A stretch of DNA of 64,000 bases from Paractinoplanes durhamensis (GCF_016862175.1 NZ_BOML01000071.1:1-64000); one strand, 5' to 3'. Counted from the first letter of the stretch, positions 52,555 through 62,193 are shown. Translations and numbers: made by a program. Notes: a model not told the origin generated them from the sequence alone.

Positions 52555-53482
52555 GTGACAGCGGCCACGTCCACGATCCTCATCTCCCACTCGTCCAAGG
52601 ATCGCCCATGGCGCCGGGGCCCGTGCCGTACCCGGGGCTGCCGAGGGCACCGGCCGATGCGCCGCGGCCGCCCGGATCGCTACCGGCGCTGTGCGGGCGT
52701 TTCTGCGAACGTGGGCGCGGTGGCTGCTGGTGTTCGACAACGCCGAGGATCGCGAGGATGCCGTCGGCTTCCTTCCGGACGGACCCGGGCACGTCATCAT
52801 CACCAGCCGGAATCCGAACTGGACCGGCGTGGCCGACTCGTCACTGGTCGACGTGTTCGACCGCCTCGATTCCGTCTCCCTGCTGCAGAAACACATGCCG
52901 ACGCTGACCGACGCCGAGGCCGACGAGGTCGCGCTCGCCCTGGGCGACCTGCCGCTGGCCCTCGGGCAGGCCGCCGATCTGCTGGCCGAGACCGGGATGA
53001 GCCCGGGGAGCTTCATCGACCTTCTCGACCAGCACGCCGCGGAGTTGTTCAGCGAGCGGGCGCCGGTGGGCTACGCGGCTCCGCTCGCGGCGATGGTCCG
53101 GGTGACGGCCGACTGGCTGCGTGCGGCCGGCATCGAGGTGTGGCTGGACCGGACCCACCTCGTCGCCGGGGACCGCTGGGCCGACGTGATCCGGAAGTCG
53201 ATCGTCGACGGCGACTTCTTCATCGCCTGCTTCTCGGAAGCGCACGCTCAGCGCACGCAGACGTACATGAATGAGGAATTGGTCTTTGCGGTTGACCAAT
53301 TGCGGCGGCGCGGTCGCGATCGTCGCTGGTTCATCCCGGTGAAGCTGGATCACGCCGCGATTCCCGGGCACTCCATCGGGGCCGGAGAGACGTTCAGCGA
53401 CATTCACTTCGTGGATCTGTCGGGCGACTGGGCGCTGGGGATGGGCCAGCTCGTTCGCGCGATCACCCGGCCGGAAGCGTGA
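52555..53482 (+). pseudogene. Scrambled TIR / NB-ARC / TIR remnant
   Basis: GTG 52555 opens a TIR domain (TSTILISHSSKDR, the first strand and box 1), but after 17 codons the frame ends in non-TIR sequence. In another frame, from about 52680, comes an NB-ARC piece (RWLLVFDNAEDREDAVGFLP, DGPGHVIITSRNPNW, LALGDLPLALGQAADLLAETG) without its P-loop. That runs straight into the rest of a TIR domain (WLRAAGIEVWLDRTHLVAGD, FFIACFSEAHAQRTQTYMNEEL, IHFVDLSGDW). The TIR domain is thus split by an NB-ARC segment and a frameshift. The second part alone (GTG about 52691 onward, about 263 codons) is open and could be expressed. Confidence 0.7.
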
Positions 53483-53484
53483 AA

Positions 53485-53514
53485 CGAGGGGCCGGCGTCG
53501 CCGCCGGCCCCTCG
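53485..53514. terminator. Hairpin terminator between convergent genes
   Basis: Perfect 13-bp arms CGAGGGGCCGGCG / CGCCGGCCCCTCG with a 4-nt loop, between the TIR remnant and the M4 peptidase. A very stable stem without a clear U-run. Confidence 0.85.
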
Positions 53515-53528
53515 CTCGTTCTGCTTGA

Positions 53529-55067
53529 TCAGCAGGTGGGCTCGCCGGACTGGGCCGGGACGCTCACCGCGGCCCAGGCCGCCTTGACCGTGTTGAACTG
53601 GGTGCAGCTGCCGGGGAAGAGGGTCTTCGCGGCCTGCAGGGTCCACACGCGGTACTTCAGGTAGGACGACGCCGAGGTCTTCAGCAGCATCCCGTTGTAG
53701 AGGATCTTGATCGCGTTCTGGATGCCCAGACCGGTGATCGTGGTGCTGTTGCAGGTCGAGCTGGCGGGCTGGCCGTTGCCGCTGGTGCCCTGCGCGAGCA
53801 GGTAGAACCAGTGGTTACCGGGGCCGGCCGCGGCGTGCACCTCGGCGTTCGGGGTGCTCGACGAGTAGCAGTTCGAGTGGCCCAGCGCCGACGGGTTGTA
53901 CATGTTGCGGATCGGGCCCGAACCCACCAGGTTGACCTCTTCGCCGACCAGGTAGTCCGGCGGGTCGGCCGGGCTGTTGATGTACCACTCGGTGGCCGCG
54001 CCGAACGTGTCGGCGACGAACTCCTGGGTGCCGCGGGCCGAGATGCCGCCGGGGGTGTTGTCGTCGATGCCGTGGCCCAGCTCGTGGCCGACGACGTCGG
54101 CGGAGGCGATCCAGTTGCCGGCGGTGTTCTTGCCGATCTGGACCTGGGTGCCGTCGTAGTAGGCGTTCTGCTGGTTCAGGCCGATCCGGATCGGCCATGC
54201 GCCGCCGGAGCCGTTCTGGCCGTTACGCCCCAGCCACGAGGAGAGCATCGCGTACTGCTTCTGCGCCACGTAGAACGCGTCCACGCCGCCGGTCTCCCGG
54301 TTGGTGCCGACGCCGTTGCCCCACACGTTGTCGGTGCCGGAGAACGTCGCGTTGCCGGTCGCGTTCTGGGCCCGGATCGTCGTGTGCGACGGGTCCTGCA
54401 GCAGGTAGGACGAGCCCGACTGGGTGGTGGTCAGCGACACCGCGCCGTAGACCCAGCCGGTGCCGGTGCCGGCCGCGTTCAGGACGTGTTCCTGGGTGCC
54501 CAGCACCTGGCCGGTCAGCGCGTCGACCGAGACGGTCAGCCGGCTCACGCCGTCGGCGCCGGTGCCCTTGACCGTGGCGTCCCAGGCCAGGCGCGCGGCC
54601 TTGCCCTCACCGGCGACCACGACGAGCTTGGCGCCCTCGACGCCGGTGACCGACGTCAGCTGCTTCTTGGCGATGGCCAGGGCGGCCGCGTCGGTGATCT
54701 TCGGGGTGACGGCCAGGTCGCCGATCGCGCTGGTCTGGGCGACCGACGTGTAGACGGCGTTGCCGCTCGCGTCGGTCTGCACGACGAGGTCGCCGCCCTT
54801 GACCGCGAGGCCCTTGTAGGAGCGGGTGAACGGAACGAAGCTGTGGCCGGCCGACGAGATCGCGGCGTGCCGCTGGAAGGTGTCCAGGCTGCTGGCGTGC
54901 AGGTAGGACGGCCTCGAGGCGACCAGGGCGTCGGCACCGGCAGCGGCGGCGGCAAGCGGCTCCACGGCGGATTGCGCCGACGGCTGAGCGCTGGCCGGCC
55001 CGGCGACCAGCGCGGCGGTGACCGCGGTCGCGGTCCCGACGGCGATGGCCAGATGGGTTCGGAACAT
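53529..55067 (-). CDS. Secreted M4-family metallopeptidase (thermolysin-like), copy 1
   Basis: 512 residues from ATG 55067 (MFRTHLAIAVGTATAVTAAL), with a Sec signal cut near AQPSA. An FTP/PepSY-type propeptide follows (SLDTFQRHAAISSAGHSFVPF). The zinc site is VVGHELGHGIDDN, with the distant Glu in GTQEFVADTFGAATE, and the C-terminal helical subdomain includes GNHWFYLLAQGTSGNGQ. About 80 percent identical by eye to the gene at 58901, both with the same upstream aaggagtacgcgtg. Confidence 0.93.
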   Translation of the reverse strand: MFRTHLAIAVGTATAVTAALVAGPASAQPSAQSAVEPLAAAAAGADALVASRPSYLHASSLDTFQRHAAISSAGHSFVPFTRSYKGLAVKGGDLVVQTDASGNAVYTSVAQTSAIGDLAVTPKITDAAALAIAKKQLTSVTGVEGAKLVVVAGEGKAARLAWDATVKGTGADGVSRLTVSVDALTGQVLGTQEHVLNAAGTGTGWVYGAVSLTTTQSGSSYLLQDPSHTTIRAQNATGNATFSGTDNVWGNGVGTNRETGGVDAFYVAQKQYAMLSSWLGRNGQNGSGGAWPIRIGLNQQNAYYDGTQVQIGKNTAGNWIASADVVGHELGHGIDDNTPGGISARGTQEFVADTFGAATEWYINSPADPPDYLVGEEVNLVGSGPIRNMYNPSALGHSNCYSSSTPNAEVHAAAGPGNHWFYLLAQGTSGNGQPASSTCNSTTITGLGIQNAIKILYNGMLLKTSASSYLKYRVWTLQAAKTLFPGSCTQFNTVKAAWAAVSVPAQSGEPTC

Positions 55068-55261
55068 CACGCGTACTCCTTCTCGACTCCCGGCGCGGCG
55101 ATGGGGCCGCATCCGGTGGACAGTCGAGACGTTATCGATTGCTATCGATGGCCGTAATGGGGGAAACCCTCGTTCACAGGATTAGCAATTACGGCAAAAA
55201 CGTCGAACAAGGCCTATAGCGTGACTCGCGGTACATTCAGTCATCTTTCGAGGAGTAGATC

Positions 55262-56479
55262 TTGACGAGTACGACGCCGCACCGGCGCTGGCGGGTGCTC
55301 CTCGGAGCCGCCCTCGCGGTCGGAATGATGACCGCCTGCGGGTCGAACGACGACAGCGGCGACGAGGCCACCCCGGCCACGTCGGCCACCATCAAGTCGT
55401 ACGACAAGAGCGTGGCCGGCGTCGTGGAGGCGGCGGAGGCGTTCCTCGCCACCCTCGACGACACCGAGAAGACGTCGGTGCAGCTGGACCTCACCCAGGC
55501 GAACGCGATCGCCTGGTCCAACCTGCCCTGCGGCTCAACCTGCCGGCCCGGCATCGAGTTCGGCAACCTCGACGACAGCCAGGTCGCGGCGGGCAAGAGC
55601 GTGCTGCTGACCGCGCTCGGCACCGGGACCGGCACCGGCTTCGAGCGGGTCGCCCAGATCTTCCTGGCCGACGACTACCTCGGCAGCGTGCAGGCCAGCA
55701 GCGGCACGAGCGCGGGCCCGGGCGGCGGGATGTCGGGCGGCCCGGGCGGCGGCATGTCGGGCGGGCCCGGCGGCGCGATGCCGTCCGGCGGGAGCATGTC
55801 CGGCGGCACCGGCGGGCTCGGCGGCTACGACGCCGGGAACTACTACATGGCGTTCCTCGGCACGCCCAGCAGCACCGGCACCTGGCAGCTGCACTTCGGC
55901 GGCCACCACCTGGCGGTGAACCTGACCTACAAGGCGGGCGCGGTGGCCGGCGCCTCGCCGTTCTTCGTCGGCGTCGAGCCGACCAGCTGGTCCGATTCGG
56001 CCGGGACCACGCACGAGCCGCTGCAGGACATGAAGGCCGCGATGCTGGCCATGACCACCGGCCTGAGCACCGCCGAGCAGACCAAGGCCAAGCTGTCCCA
56101 GTCGTTCAGCGACGTGCTGCTCGGGCCGGGCGAGGACGGCCAGTTCCCGGCGACCAAGCAGGGACTGGCGGTCGGCGCGCTCACCGATGCGCAGAAGAAG
56201 CTGGTCCTGGCCGCGATCAAACCATGGGTGGCGAACGCCGACGACGCCACGGCGACAGCATTGATGAGTACGTACGAGTCCGAGCTGGACAAGACCTACA
56301 TCGGCTGGTCGGGCACGACCGGGCTGACCAAGCACGCCGATTATGTCCGCATCGACGGGCCGAGCGTCTGGGTGGAGTTCGTCTGCCAGAACGGGGTCGT
56401 CCTGCAGAACCAGATCCACTACCACACGATCTACCGTGACCACACTCGTGACTACGGCGGCGAGTTCACGTTCGCCTGA
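55262..56479 (+). CDS. DUF3500 lipoprotein
   Basis: 405 residues from TTG 55262, preceded by aggag. Lipobox in VGMMTACGS. DUF3500 features: LDLTQANAIAWSNLPCGSTCRPGIEF, WQLHFGGHHLAVNLTYK, and a His-rich end (QNQIHYHTIYRDHTRDYGGEF). A glycine-methionine repeat (GGPGGGMSGGPGGGMSG) interrupts the domain around residues 152-185. The function of the family is unknown; a surface role is likely. Confidence 0.87.
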   Translation: MTSTTPHRRWRVLLGAALAVGMMTACGSNDDSGDEATPATSATIKSYDKSVAGVVEAAEAFLATLDDTEKTSVQLDLTQANAIAWSNLPCGSTCRPGIEFGNLDDSQVAAGKSVLLTALGTGTGTGFERVAQIFLADDYLGSVQASSGTSAGPGGGMSGGPGGGMSGGPGGAMPSGGSMSGGTGGLGGYDAGNYYMAFLGTPSSTGTWQLHFGGHHLAVNLTYKAGAVAGASPFFVGVEPTSWSDSAGTTHEPLQDMKAAMLAMTTGLSTAEQTKAKLSQSFSDVLLGPGEDGQFPATKQGLAVGALTDAQKKLVLAAIKPWVANADDATATALMSTYESELDKTYIGWSGTTGLTKHADYVRIDGPSVWVEFVCQNGVVLQNQIHYHTIYRDHTRDYGGEFTFA

Positions 56480-56487
56480 GCGTCTTT

Positions 56488-56521
56488 AAAGGGGCCGCCG
56501 GGATGACCCGGCGGCCCCTTT
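56488..56521. terminator. Bidirectional hairpin terminator
   Basis: Perfect 15-bp arms AAAGGGGCCGCCGGG / CCCGGCGGCCCCTTT with a 4-nt loop atga, between the convergent DUF3500 and DUF6055-type genes. The A-tract on one side and T-tract on the other fit a bidirectional intrinsic terminator. Confidence 0.93.
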
Positions 56522-56527
56522 CTCACG

Positions 56528-58672
56528 TCAGGCGGCGGTGCAGTTGAGGGCCGGCGTGCTCGCCGCGCCCGTGGCGATGAACCCGAACGTGGTGCTGGCA
56601 CCGGCCGCGAGCGTGCCGTTCCAGGCCGCGTTGGTGGCCGTGACGGTGCTGCCGGAGGCGGTCACCGTGGCGCCCCACGACTGGCTGATCGCCTGGCCCG
56701 AACCGAGCGTCCAGCCGACGTTCCAGGCCTTGGTGCCGGCCGTCCCGGCGGTCACCGTGACCTCACCCTGGAAGCCCCCGCTCCAGCTGCCCACGATCGC
56801 CAGCCGCGCCGAGCAGGCCCCGGTGGCGGGCGGTGCGGAGGTGGTGGTGGTGACCGTGGGCGAAACCGTCGGAGAAGTCGTCGGAGCGGTGGTCGGCGTG
56901 GTCGTGCCGCCGTCGGTGATGGCCAGCTCGGCGTCGGTGAAGCGGGCGTAGGACGGGTTGATGTCCGTCTCCCCCGCCTTGCCGTCGCAGCCGCGGTCCG
57001 GGTTGAACAGCAGGTAGGTCCCCGAGCTGCACGCCGAGGCCAGCTCGGCGTCGCCGCCGACCACGATCGACCCGGACAGGTTGGCCCCGCCCTGGATCAG
57101 CGCGTTGTCCCGGACGACCGCGTTGCCGCTGATCGTCGCGCCGGAGTTGACCCAGGCCAGCCCCTCGATGCGGGCGTTGCCGGAGACGGTGCTGTTGCCG
57201 TAGACGGCCGCCCGCGGCCCGACGTAGGCGGTGGACGCCACGGTCGCGCTGTTGGACACCCAGCCGCCGCCGTTGGTGTGCCAGTGCCCGCCGCCGGTGG
57301 CGGTCGGCTTGGTGTAGCCGGGTTCGTATCCGGACGGCGTCGCGCCCGCCACGGTGAACTCGTACGGGTAGCGGTAGTTCTTGGTGTATCCGTCGAGGAA
57401 TCCGTAGTGGTGCACCGACGCGGGCGCGCCCAGGACGACGAGATAGACCTCGTTCTCGCCGGACTGCAGCTGGAACGACAGCTGCCCGTCGGCGGCGGTG
57501 GAGACCGTGCCGTAGCGCGGGGTGCCGTTCTTGACGGCGACGAACCCGTAGCTCCAGCCGGACCCGGCCGCGCTGTTCACGTGCCCCTTGAAGTGCAGCC
57601 GGACGAGCGCACCGTCCGACGAGGGCACCAGCTTGATCTTGTTGTAGCCGTAGTCGGAGGGTGCGAGCGCGTCCGGGACGGCGTAGTGCCCGGCGCTCTG
57701 GTTGACCGCGTCCACGGCGATGCCGTTGTAGGCGTTGATGAAGCCCGCCCCGTACACGTTGTTGATGAAGGTTTGGAAGTGGCTCTTGTTGCTGTAGTCG
57801 TAGGTGACCTGGTGCTGGGCGTAACCGGCGAGGGCGGAGTTAAGCTGATCTTGCGTCAGCCCGGCAATCCGCCGATAGGTCTCCAGCGGATGTTCACTAC
57901 TGCGCGCCTCGTTCCACATCCGGTTGAAGATCCCGATCCCGCCGGCCTTGTCGACGAGATATTGGATCAGCATCCAGGCGCCGTAGTGGTGCCGGCTGGA
58001 CGAGTACGCCATGTTCTCGGTGCGCAGGAACCGGGTGAGGTCACCGGCTCCGCCGTCCGGGTAGACCTGCATCGCCATGTATTCGGCGCTGGACTCCCAG
58101 AACGTGCCGGCCGACGCGTCGGTGAAGCCGTAGCCGGACTTGCCGAGGAAGGTCAGATTCTGGAAGACGTGTCCCAGCTCGTGGGCGAGCCCCCACGATC
58201 CGGGCAGCGCCGCCGCGGGCGCGATGTTGATCACGCCGACCTTGCCGTCCGCGCTGCCGCCGGTGGCCCAGGCGTCCAGCTCGGTGCGGTTCCAGGTCTG
58301 GGTGACGATCACGTCGATCTTGTACTGCGCGAGCGCTCCCGACTCCGGCGTGAACTGCATCGTGTTCACGTAGTAGGAGTAGAGCGACTCGAGCTGGGAC
58401 AGGATGTCGGCCGGATCGAACGTGTACGGCGACGGCGCGGTGAGCGGGTCGGTGCCGGACTTCTCGCCCCACAGGAGGATGAAGTTGGCCGATTCCTTTG
58501 TCCGGTTCGAGGCCCACGGCACCTCGCCGGTGCTCTGCCAGGACGCGGGGATGTAGACGGTCTTGGTGGCGGCGAACGCGGTCTTCGCGAGGGTGGGGCC
58601 GACGGCGGCGGTGAGGCCGAGCACGACGGTCGCGAGGACGGCGAGAAGCCGGCCCTTCTTGCGCGGGGACAT
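56528..58672 (-). CDS. Secreted DUF6055-type metallopeptidase with hexapeptide beta-helix and CBM2
   Basis: 714 residues from ATG 58672 (MSPRKKGRLLAVLATVVLG), with a Sec signal. The catalytic region has HELGH in SWGLAHELGHVFQNLTFLG (zinc) and TFWESSAEYMAMQVYPD with the third ligand Glu. A beta-sandwich follows. Then come bacterial-transferase hexapeptide repeats (VSNSATVASTAYVGPRAAVYG..., about 480-580), a Thr/Pro linker and a C-terminal CBM2 (WSGGFQGEVTVTAGTAGTKAW...). It probably acts on polysaccharide-bound protein outside the cell. The three-part fusion is unusual. Confidence 0.87.
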   Translation of the reverse strand: MSPRKKGRLLAVLATVVLGLTAAVGPTLAKTAFAATKTVYIPASWQSTGEVPWASNRTKESANFILLWGEKSGTDPLTAPSPYTFDPADILSQLESLYSYYVNTMQFTPESGALAQYKIDVIVTQTWNRTELDAWATGGSADGKVGVINIAPAAALPGSWGLAHELGHVFQNLTFLGKSGYGFTDASAGTFWESSAEYMAMQVYPDGGAGDLTRFLRTENMAYSSSRHHYGAWMLIQYLVDKAGGIGIFNRMWNEARSSEHPLETYRRIAGLTQDQLNSALAGYAQHQVTYDYSNKSHFQTFINNVYGAGFINAYNGIAVDAVNQSAGHYAVPDALAPSDYGYNKIKLVPSSDGALVRLHFKGHVNSAAGSGWSYGFVAVKNGTPRYGTVSTAADGQLSFQLQSGENEVYLVVLGAPASVHHYGFLDGYTKNYRYPYEFTVAGATPSGYEPGYTKPTATGGGHWHTNGGGWVSNSATVASTAYVGPRAAVYGNSTVSGNARIEGLAWVNSGATISGNAVVRDNALIQGGANLSGSIVVGGDAELASACSSGTYLLFNPDRGCDGKAGETDINPSYARFTDAELAITDGGTTTPTTAPTTSPTVSPTVTTTTSAPPATGACSARLAIVGSWSGGFQGEVTVTAGTAGTKAWNVGWTLGSGQAISQSWGATVTASGSTVTATNAAWNGTLAAGASTTFGFIATGAASTPALNCTAA

Positions 58673-58839
58673 GTTCTCGTCCTTCGGGGGTGGGTGCGCG
58701 ACCGCGCGAGGCCTGCCGAAGGAGTGCGAACGAGGGTGGGAGAAGTTAACGACTTCCCACAAAGTCGTGACACCACCCACGATCGGCCGACAGTTCCGCC
58801 ACACACGGCCGCGTGGACCCGGACATCATCGGCCGCGAC

Positions 58840-58887
58840 CCCCGTACCCGTCAAGCGAAGATCATCGATCGCCTGACGGGCACGGGG
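58840..58887 (-). terminator. Hairpin terminator of the second M4 peptidase
   Basis: CCCCGTACCCGTCA / TGACGGGCACGGGG with one mismatch around a 20-nt interior that pairs further (AGCGA/TCGC). It lies just past the stop of the minus-strand M4 gene. Confidence 0.75.
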
Positions 58888-58900
58888 TGGAACCGCTGGA

Positions 58901-60424
58901 TCAGCAGGTGGGCTCGCCGGACTGGGCCGGCACGCTCACCGCGGTCCACGCCGCCTTGACCGTGTTGAACTCGGTGCAGCTGGACGGGTAGAGGGTCTTC
59001 GCGGCCTGCAGCGTCCACACCCGGTACTTCAGGTACGAGGACGCCGAGGTCTTCAGCAGCATCGCGTTGTACATGATCTTGATGGCCTTCTGGATGCCGA
59101 GGCCGGTGATCGTGGTGCTGTTACAGGTCGTCGACGCCGGCTGGCCGTTGCCGCTGGTGCCCTGCGCGAGCAGGTAGAACCAGTGGTTACCGGGGCCGGC
59201 GGCCGCGTGCACCTCGCCGGTCGGCGTGCTGCTGGTGTAGCAGTTCGAGTCGCCCAGCGCCGACGGGTTGTACATGTTGCGGATCGGGCCGGAGCCGACC
59301 AGGTTGACCTCTTCGCCCACGAGGTAGTCGGGGGCGTCGGCGGGGCTGTTGATGTACCACTCGGTCGCCGCGCCGAACGTGTCGGCCACGAACTCCTGGG
59401 TGCCCTTGGCCGAGATGCCGCCCGGGGTGTTGTCGTCGATGCCGTGGCCCAGCTCGTGGCCGACCACGTCGGCGGAGGCGATCCACTGACCGGCGGTGTT
59501 CTTGCCGATCTGCACCTGGGTGCCGTCGTAGTACGCGTTCTGGTCGTTCAGCCCGACCCGGATCGGCCACGCGCCGCCGGAGCCGTTCTGACCGCTACGG
59601 CCCAGCCACGACGAGAGCATCGCGTACTGCTTCTGCGCCACGTAGAACGCGTCCACGCCACCCGACTCGCGGTTGGTGCCGACGCCGTTGCCCCACACGT
59701 TGTCGGTGCCGGAGAACGTCGCGTTGCCGGTCGCGTTCTGCGCCTTGACCGTGGTGTGCGACGGGTCCTGCAGCAGGTAGGTCGAGCCCGACAGGGTGGT
59801 GTCGAGGGTGACCGAGCCGTAGATCCAGCCGTTGCCGGTGCCGGACACGTTGGTCACGTGCTCCTTGGTGCCGAGCACCGCGCCGCTGATCGCGTCCACG
59901 TTGACGGTCAGCCGGCTGACGCCCTCGGCGCCGGTGCCGTTGATCGTCGACTGCCAGGCCAGGCGCGCGGCCTTGCCCTCCTCGGCGACCACGACGAGCT
60001 TGGTGCCCTCGACGTTCGTCACCGTCTTGAGCTGGGCCTTCGCGGTCGCCAGCGCGGCCGTATCGGTGATCTTCGGGGTGACGGCGAGGTCGCCGATCGG
60101 GCTGGTCTGCGCGACCGAGGTGTAGACGGCCTTACCCGCGGCGTCGGTGGCCACGACCAGGTCACCACCGTCGACCGGGAAGCCCTTGTACGTGCGGGTG
60201 AACGGCACGTAGTTGATGCCCTCGGAGCTGATCACCTGACGGCGCTGGAACGTGTCCAGGCTGCTGGCGTGCAGGTAGGACGGCCGGGCGGCGATCAGCG
60301 CGTCGGCCGCCGCCGCCGGGGCGACGTTCGGCGCGGACGGCTGGGCACTCGCCGGGACGCCGGTCAGCGCCGCGGCCACCACTGTCGCGGTACCGACGGC
60401 GACGGCCAGGTTGGTTCGGAACAT
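58901..60424 (-). CDS. Secreted M4-family metallopeptidase (thermolysin-like), copy 2
   Basis: 507 residues from ATG 60424 (MFRTNLAVAVGTATVVAAAL). Same layout as copy 1: signal peptide, FTP-like propeptide, ADVVGHELGHGIDDN with GTQEFVADTFGAATEWYIN, and the identical C-terminus VPAQSGEPTC. The propeptide and surface loops differ most. The two copies flank the DUF3500 and DUF6055 genes, so the block probably arose by duplication. Divergent from the GH5-like gene with 283 bp between, holding the promoters. Confidence 0.93.
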   Translation of the reverse strand: MFRTNLAVAVGTATVVAAALTGVPASAQPSAPNVAPAAAADALIAARPSYLHASSLDTFQRRQVISSEGINYVPFTRTYKGFPVDGGDLVVATDAAGKAVYTSVAQTSPIGDLAVTPKITDTAALATAKAQLKTVTNVEGTKLVVVAEEGKAARLAWQSTINGTGAEGVSRLTVNVDAISGAVLGTKEHVTNVSGTGNGWIYGSVTLDTTLSGSTYLLQDPSHTTVKAQNATGNATFSGTDNVWGNGVGTNRESGGVDAFYVAQKQYAMLSSWLGRSGQNGSGGAWPIRVGLNDQNAYYDGTQVQIGKNTAGQWIASADVVGHELGHGIDDNTPGGISAKGTQEFVADTFGAATEWYINSPADAPDYLVGEEVNLVGSGPIRNMYNPSALGDSNCYTSSTPTGEVHAAAGPGNHWFYLLAQGTSGNGQPASTTCNSTTITGLGIQKAIKIMYNAMLLKTSASSYLKYRVWTLQAAKTLYPSSCTEFNTVKAAWTAVSVPAQSGEPTC

Positions 60425-60707
60425 CACGCGTACTCCTTCTTGCGCCCGGCAAGGGGGGTGCCGGACGGTCGCGATCGATGATCTTTGATCTTCGGAGCGA
60501 CCGAAACCCTGCTCGACATACCAGTCGGATAGGTGGACCGGCGTTATGCACCGGATCGATACCGTTCGTAACCCGCCCGCAACCTGCCCCTAAGTACCGA
60601 CTCGCTCCATACCAGCACCCTGGCGGCAATCAGTACTTCTTGTCCGGTCCGCAGCGCTGCCGACATATACGGCGCTTCCCTACTGCGGCCCGAAGGACTG
60701 GACACTC

Positions 60708-62186
60708 ATGCGCGTTGCTTCCGTTTTCCGGAAGGGTATTGTTCCCGCCGTTCTGACCGCTCTGATGATGGCGGCGACGCCGGCGAACGCGGCCGGATCG
60801 CCCGCCACCGACGAAGGCGCCAAGCTGGCCGGACGACTCGCTGAGGTCAAGATCTCCAAGCAGATCAACTACTTCCCGGCCGAGGCCGGCTGGTCGAAGA
60901 TGTGGACCGACTTCGACGTCAAGGCGATCGACGCCGACTTCGCCGCGGCCGCCGCGGTGGGTGCGGACAGCGTCCGGGCGATCATCTTCCCGTCGACGTT
61001 CGGCTACCCCACCCCGAAGCCGGAGTACACGACGAAGCTCGCCCAGTTCGTGACGCTCGCGGCGGCGCACGGGCTGTCGGTCAAGTTCACCCTGTTCGAC
61101 TGGTGGGACGGCTACTCCGACACCGCCGGCAGCGCCGCGTGGGCGACCGCGCTGCTCACCCCGTACCGCTACGACGACCGGATCATCTCGGTCGGCGTGC
61201 AGAACGAGCTCGACCCGGACAACGCCGCCGCGATCGCCTGGGCCAAGAAGATCGTCCCGGCGATCCGGGCGGCCGCGCCGGGCCTCCCGCTGACCATCTC
61301 GATCAGCGCGACCGACGGCATCCCCGGCCTCACCAAGCTCAAGGCCGCGATGGCGGGGACCCCGCTGGACTACTACGACTTCCACTTCTACGCCAACTCC
61401 GAGCGGGCGCTGTCGATCCTCCAGCAGGCGAAGGCCGCGGTCGCGCCGGCCCCGCTGGTGATCGGCGAGACCGGGCTGAGCAGCCTGTCGTACAGCGACG
61501 GCGAGCAGGCCGCGTTCCTGGCCCGGGTGTTCCAGGCGGCCGGCCAGGCCGGCATCGCCTCGATCGCGCCGTGGACCCTCAACGACGTCAGCCCCGGCGC
61601 CATCCCGGAGTCGGCCGTTTCCAAGATCCCCGGCCAGTACCAGTTCGGCCTGTACCGCATCGACGGCAGCGCCAAGCCGGCCGCCGCCGTGGTCAAGGCC
61701 GCCTGGGCCGGCGCCGCCTACCCGGCCGGCCTGATGGACCCCGGCTTCGAGAACGCCGTCGGCCAGACCCCGTGGCGGGCCTACCTGCCCGAGCTCGGCG
61801 TCGCCACCAAGACCACGGCGGTGGCCCGCACCGGCAAGTGGTCGGTCGCGCTGACCCGCACCGGCAAGACCGCGGCCGGCTCGCCCTCCTACCGGGTCTC
61901 CCCGATCGTCCCGATCAAGCCCGGCCAGAAGTGGCACGCCGAGGCGTGGGCGCGCGGCAACGCCACCACCGGCACCACCCAGGTCGCGGTCAGCTGGTTC
62001 GACGCGAAGGACGCCTGGATCGGCGGCGCCACCTCGGCCACCCTGCCGACCGGCACGGTCAACTGGACGAAGCTGTCGGTCGACTCGACCGCCCCGGCCG
62101 GCGCGACCAGCATGCAGGTGCACCTGAAGTCGGGCGGCAACACCGGCACGGTGTGGTTCGACGACGTCGCGATGTCGATGTCCTGA
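60708..62186 (+). CDS. Secreted GH5-like glycoside hydrolase with carbohydrate-binding domain
   Basis: 492 residues from ATG 60708, with signal peptide MRVASVFRKGIVPAVLTALM. The TIM barrel shows the acid/base Glu in ISVGVQNELDPDN and the nucleophile Glu in PLVIGETGLSSL, with WTLNDVSPGAIPES near the end of the barrel. A C-terminal CBM4/9-like module (GLMDPGFENAVGQTPWRAYL, WFDDVAMSMS) follows. It is probably a beta-glycanase; the exact polysaccharide is unknown. Confidence 0.87.
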   Translation: MRVASVFRKGIVPAVLTALMMAATPANAAGSPATDEGAKLAGRLAEVKISKQINYFPAEAGWSKMWTDFDVKAIDADFAAAAAVGADSVRAIIFPSTFGYPTPKPEYTTKLAQFVTLAAAHGLSVKFTLFDWWDGYSDTAGSAAWATALLTPYRYDDRIISVGVQNELDPDNAAAIAWAKKIVPAIRAAAPGLPLTISISATDGIPGLTKLKAAMAGTPLDYYDFHFYANSERALSILQQAKAAVAPAPLVIGETGLSSLSYSDGEQAAFLARVFQAAGQAGIASIAPWTLNDVSPGAIPESAVSKIPGQYQFGLYRIDGSAKPAAAVVKAAWAGAAYPAGLMDPGFENAVGQTPWRAYLPELGVATKTTAVARTGKWSVALTRTGKTAAGSPSYRVSPIVPIKPGQKWHAEAWARGNATTGTTQVAVSWFDAKDAWIGGATSATLPTGTVNWTKLSVDSTAPAGATSMQVHLKSGGNTGTVWFDDVAMSMS

Positions 62187-62193
62187 CGGACGA

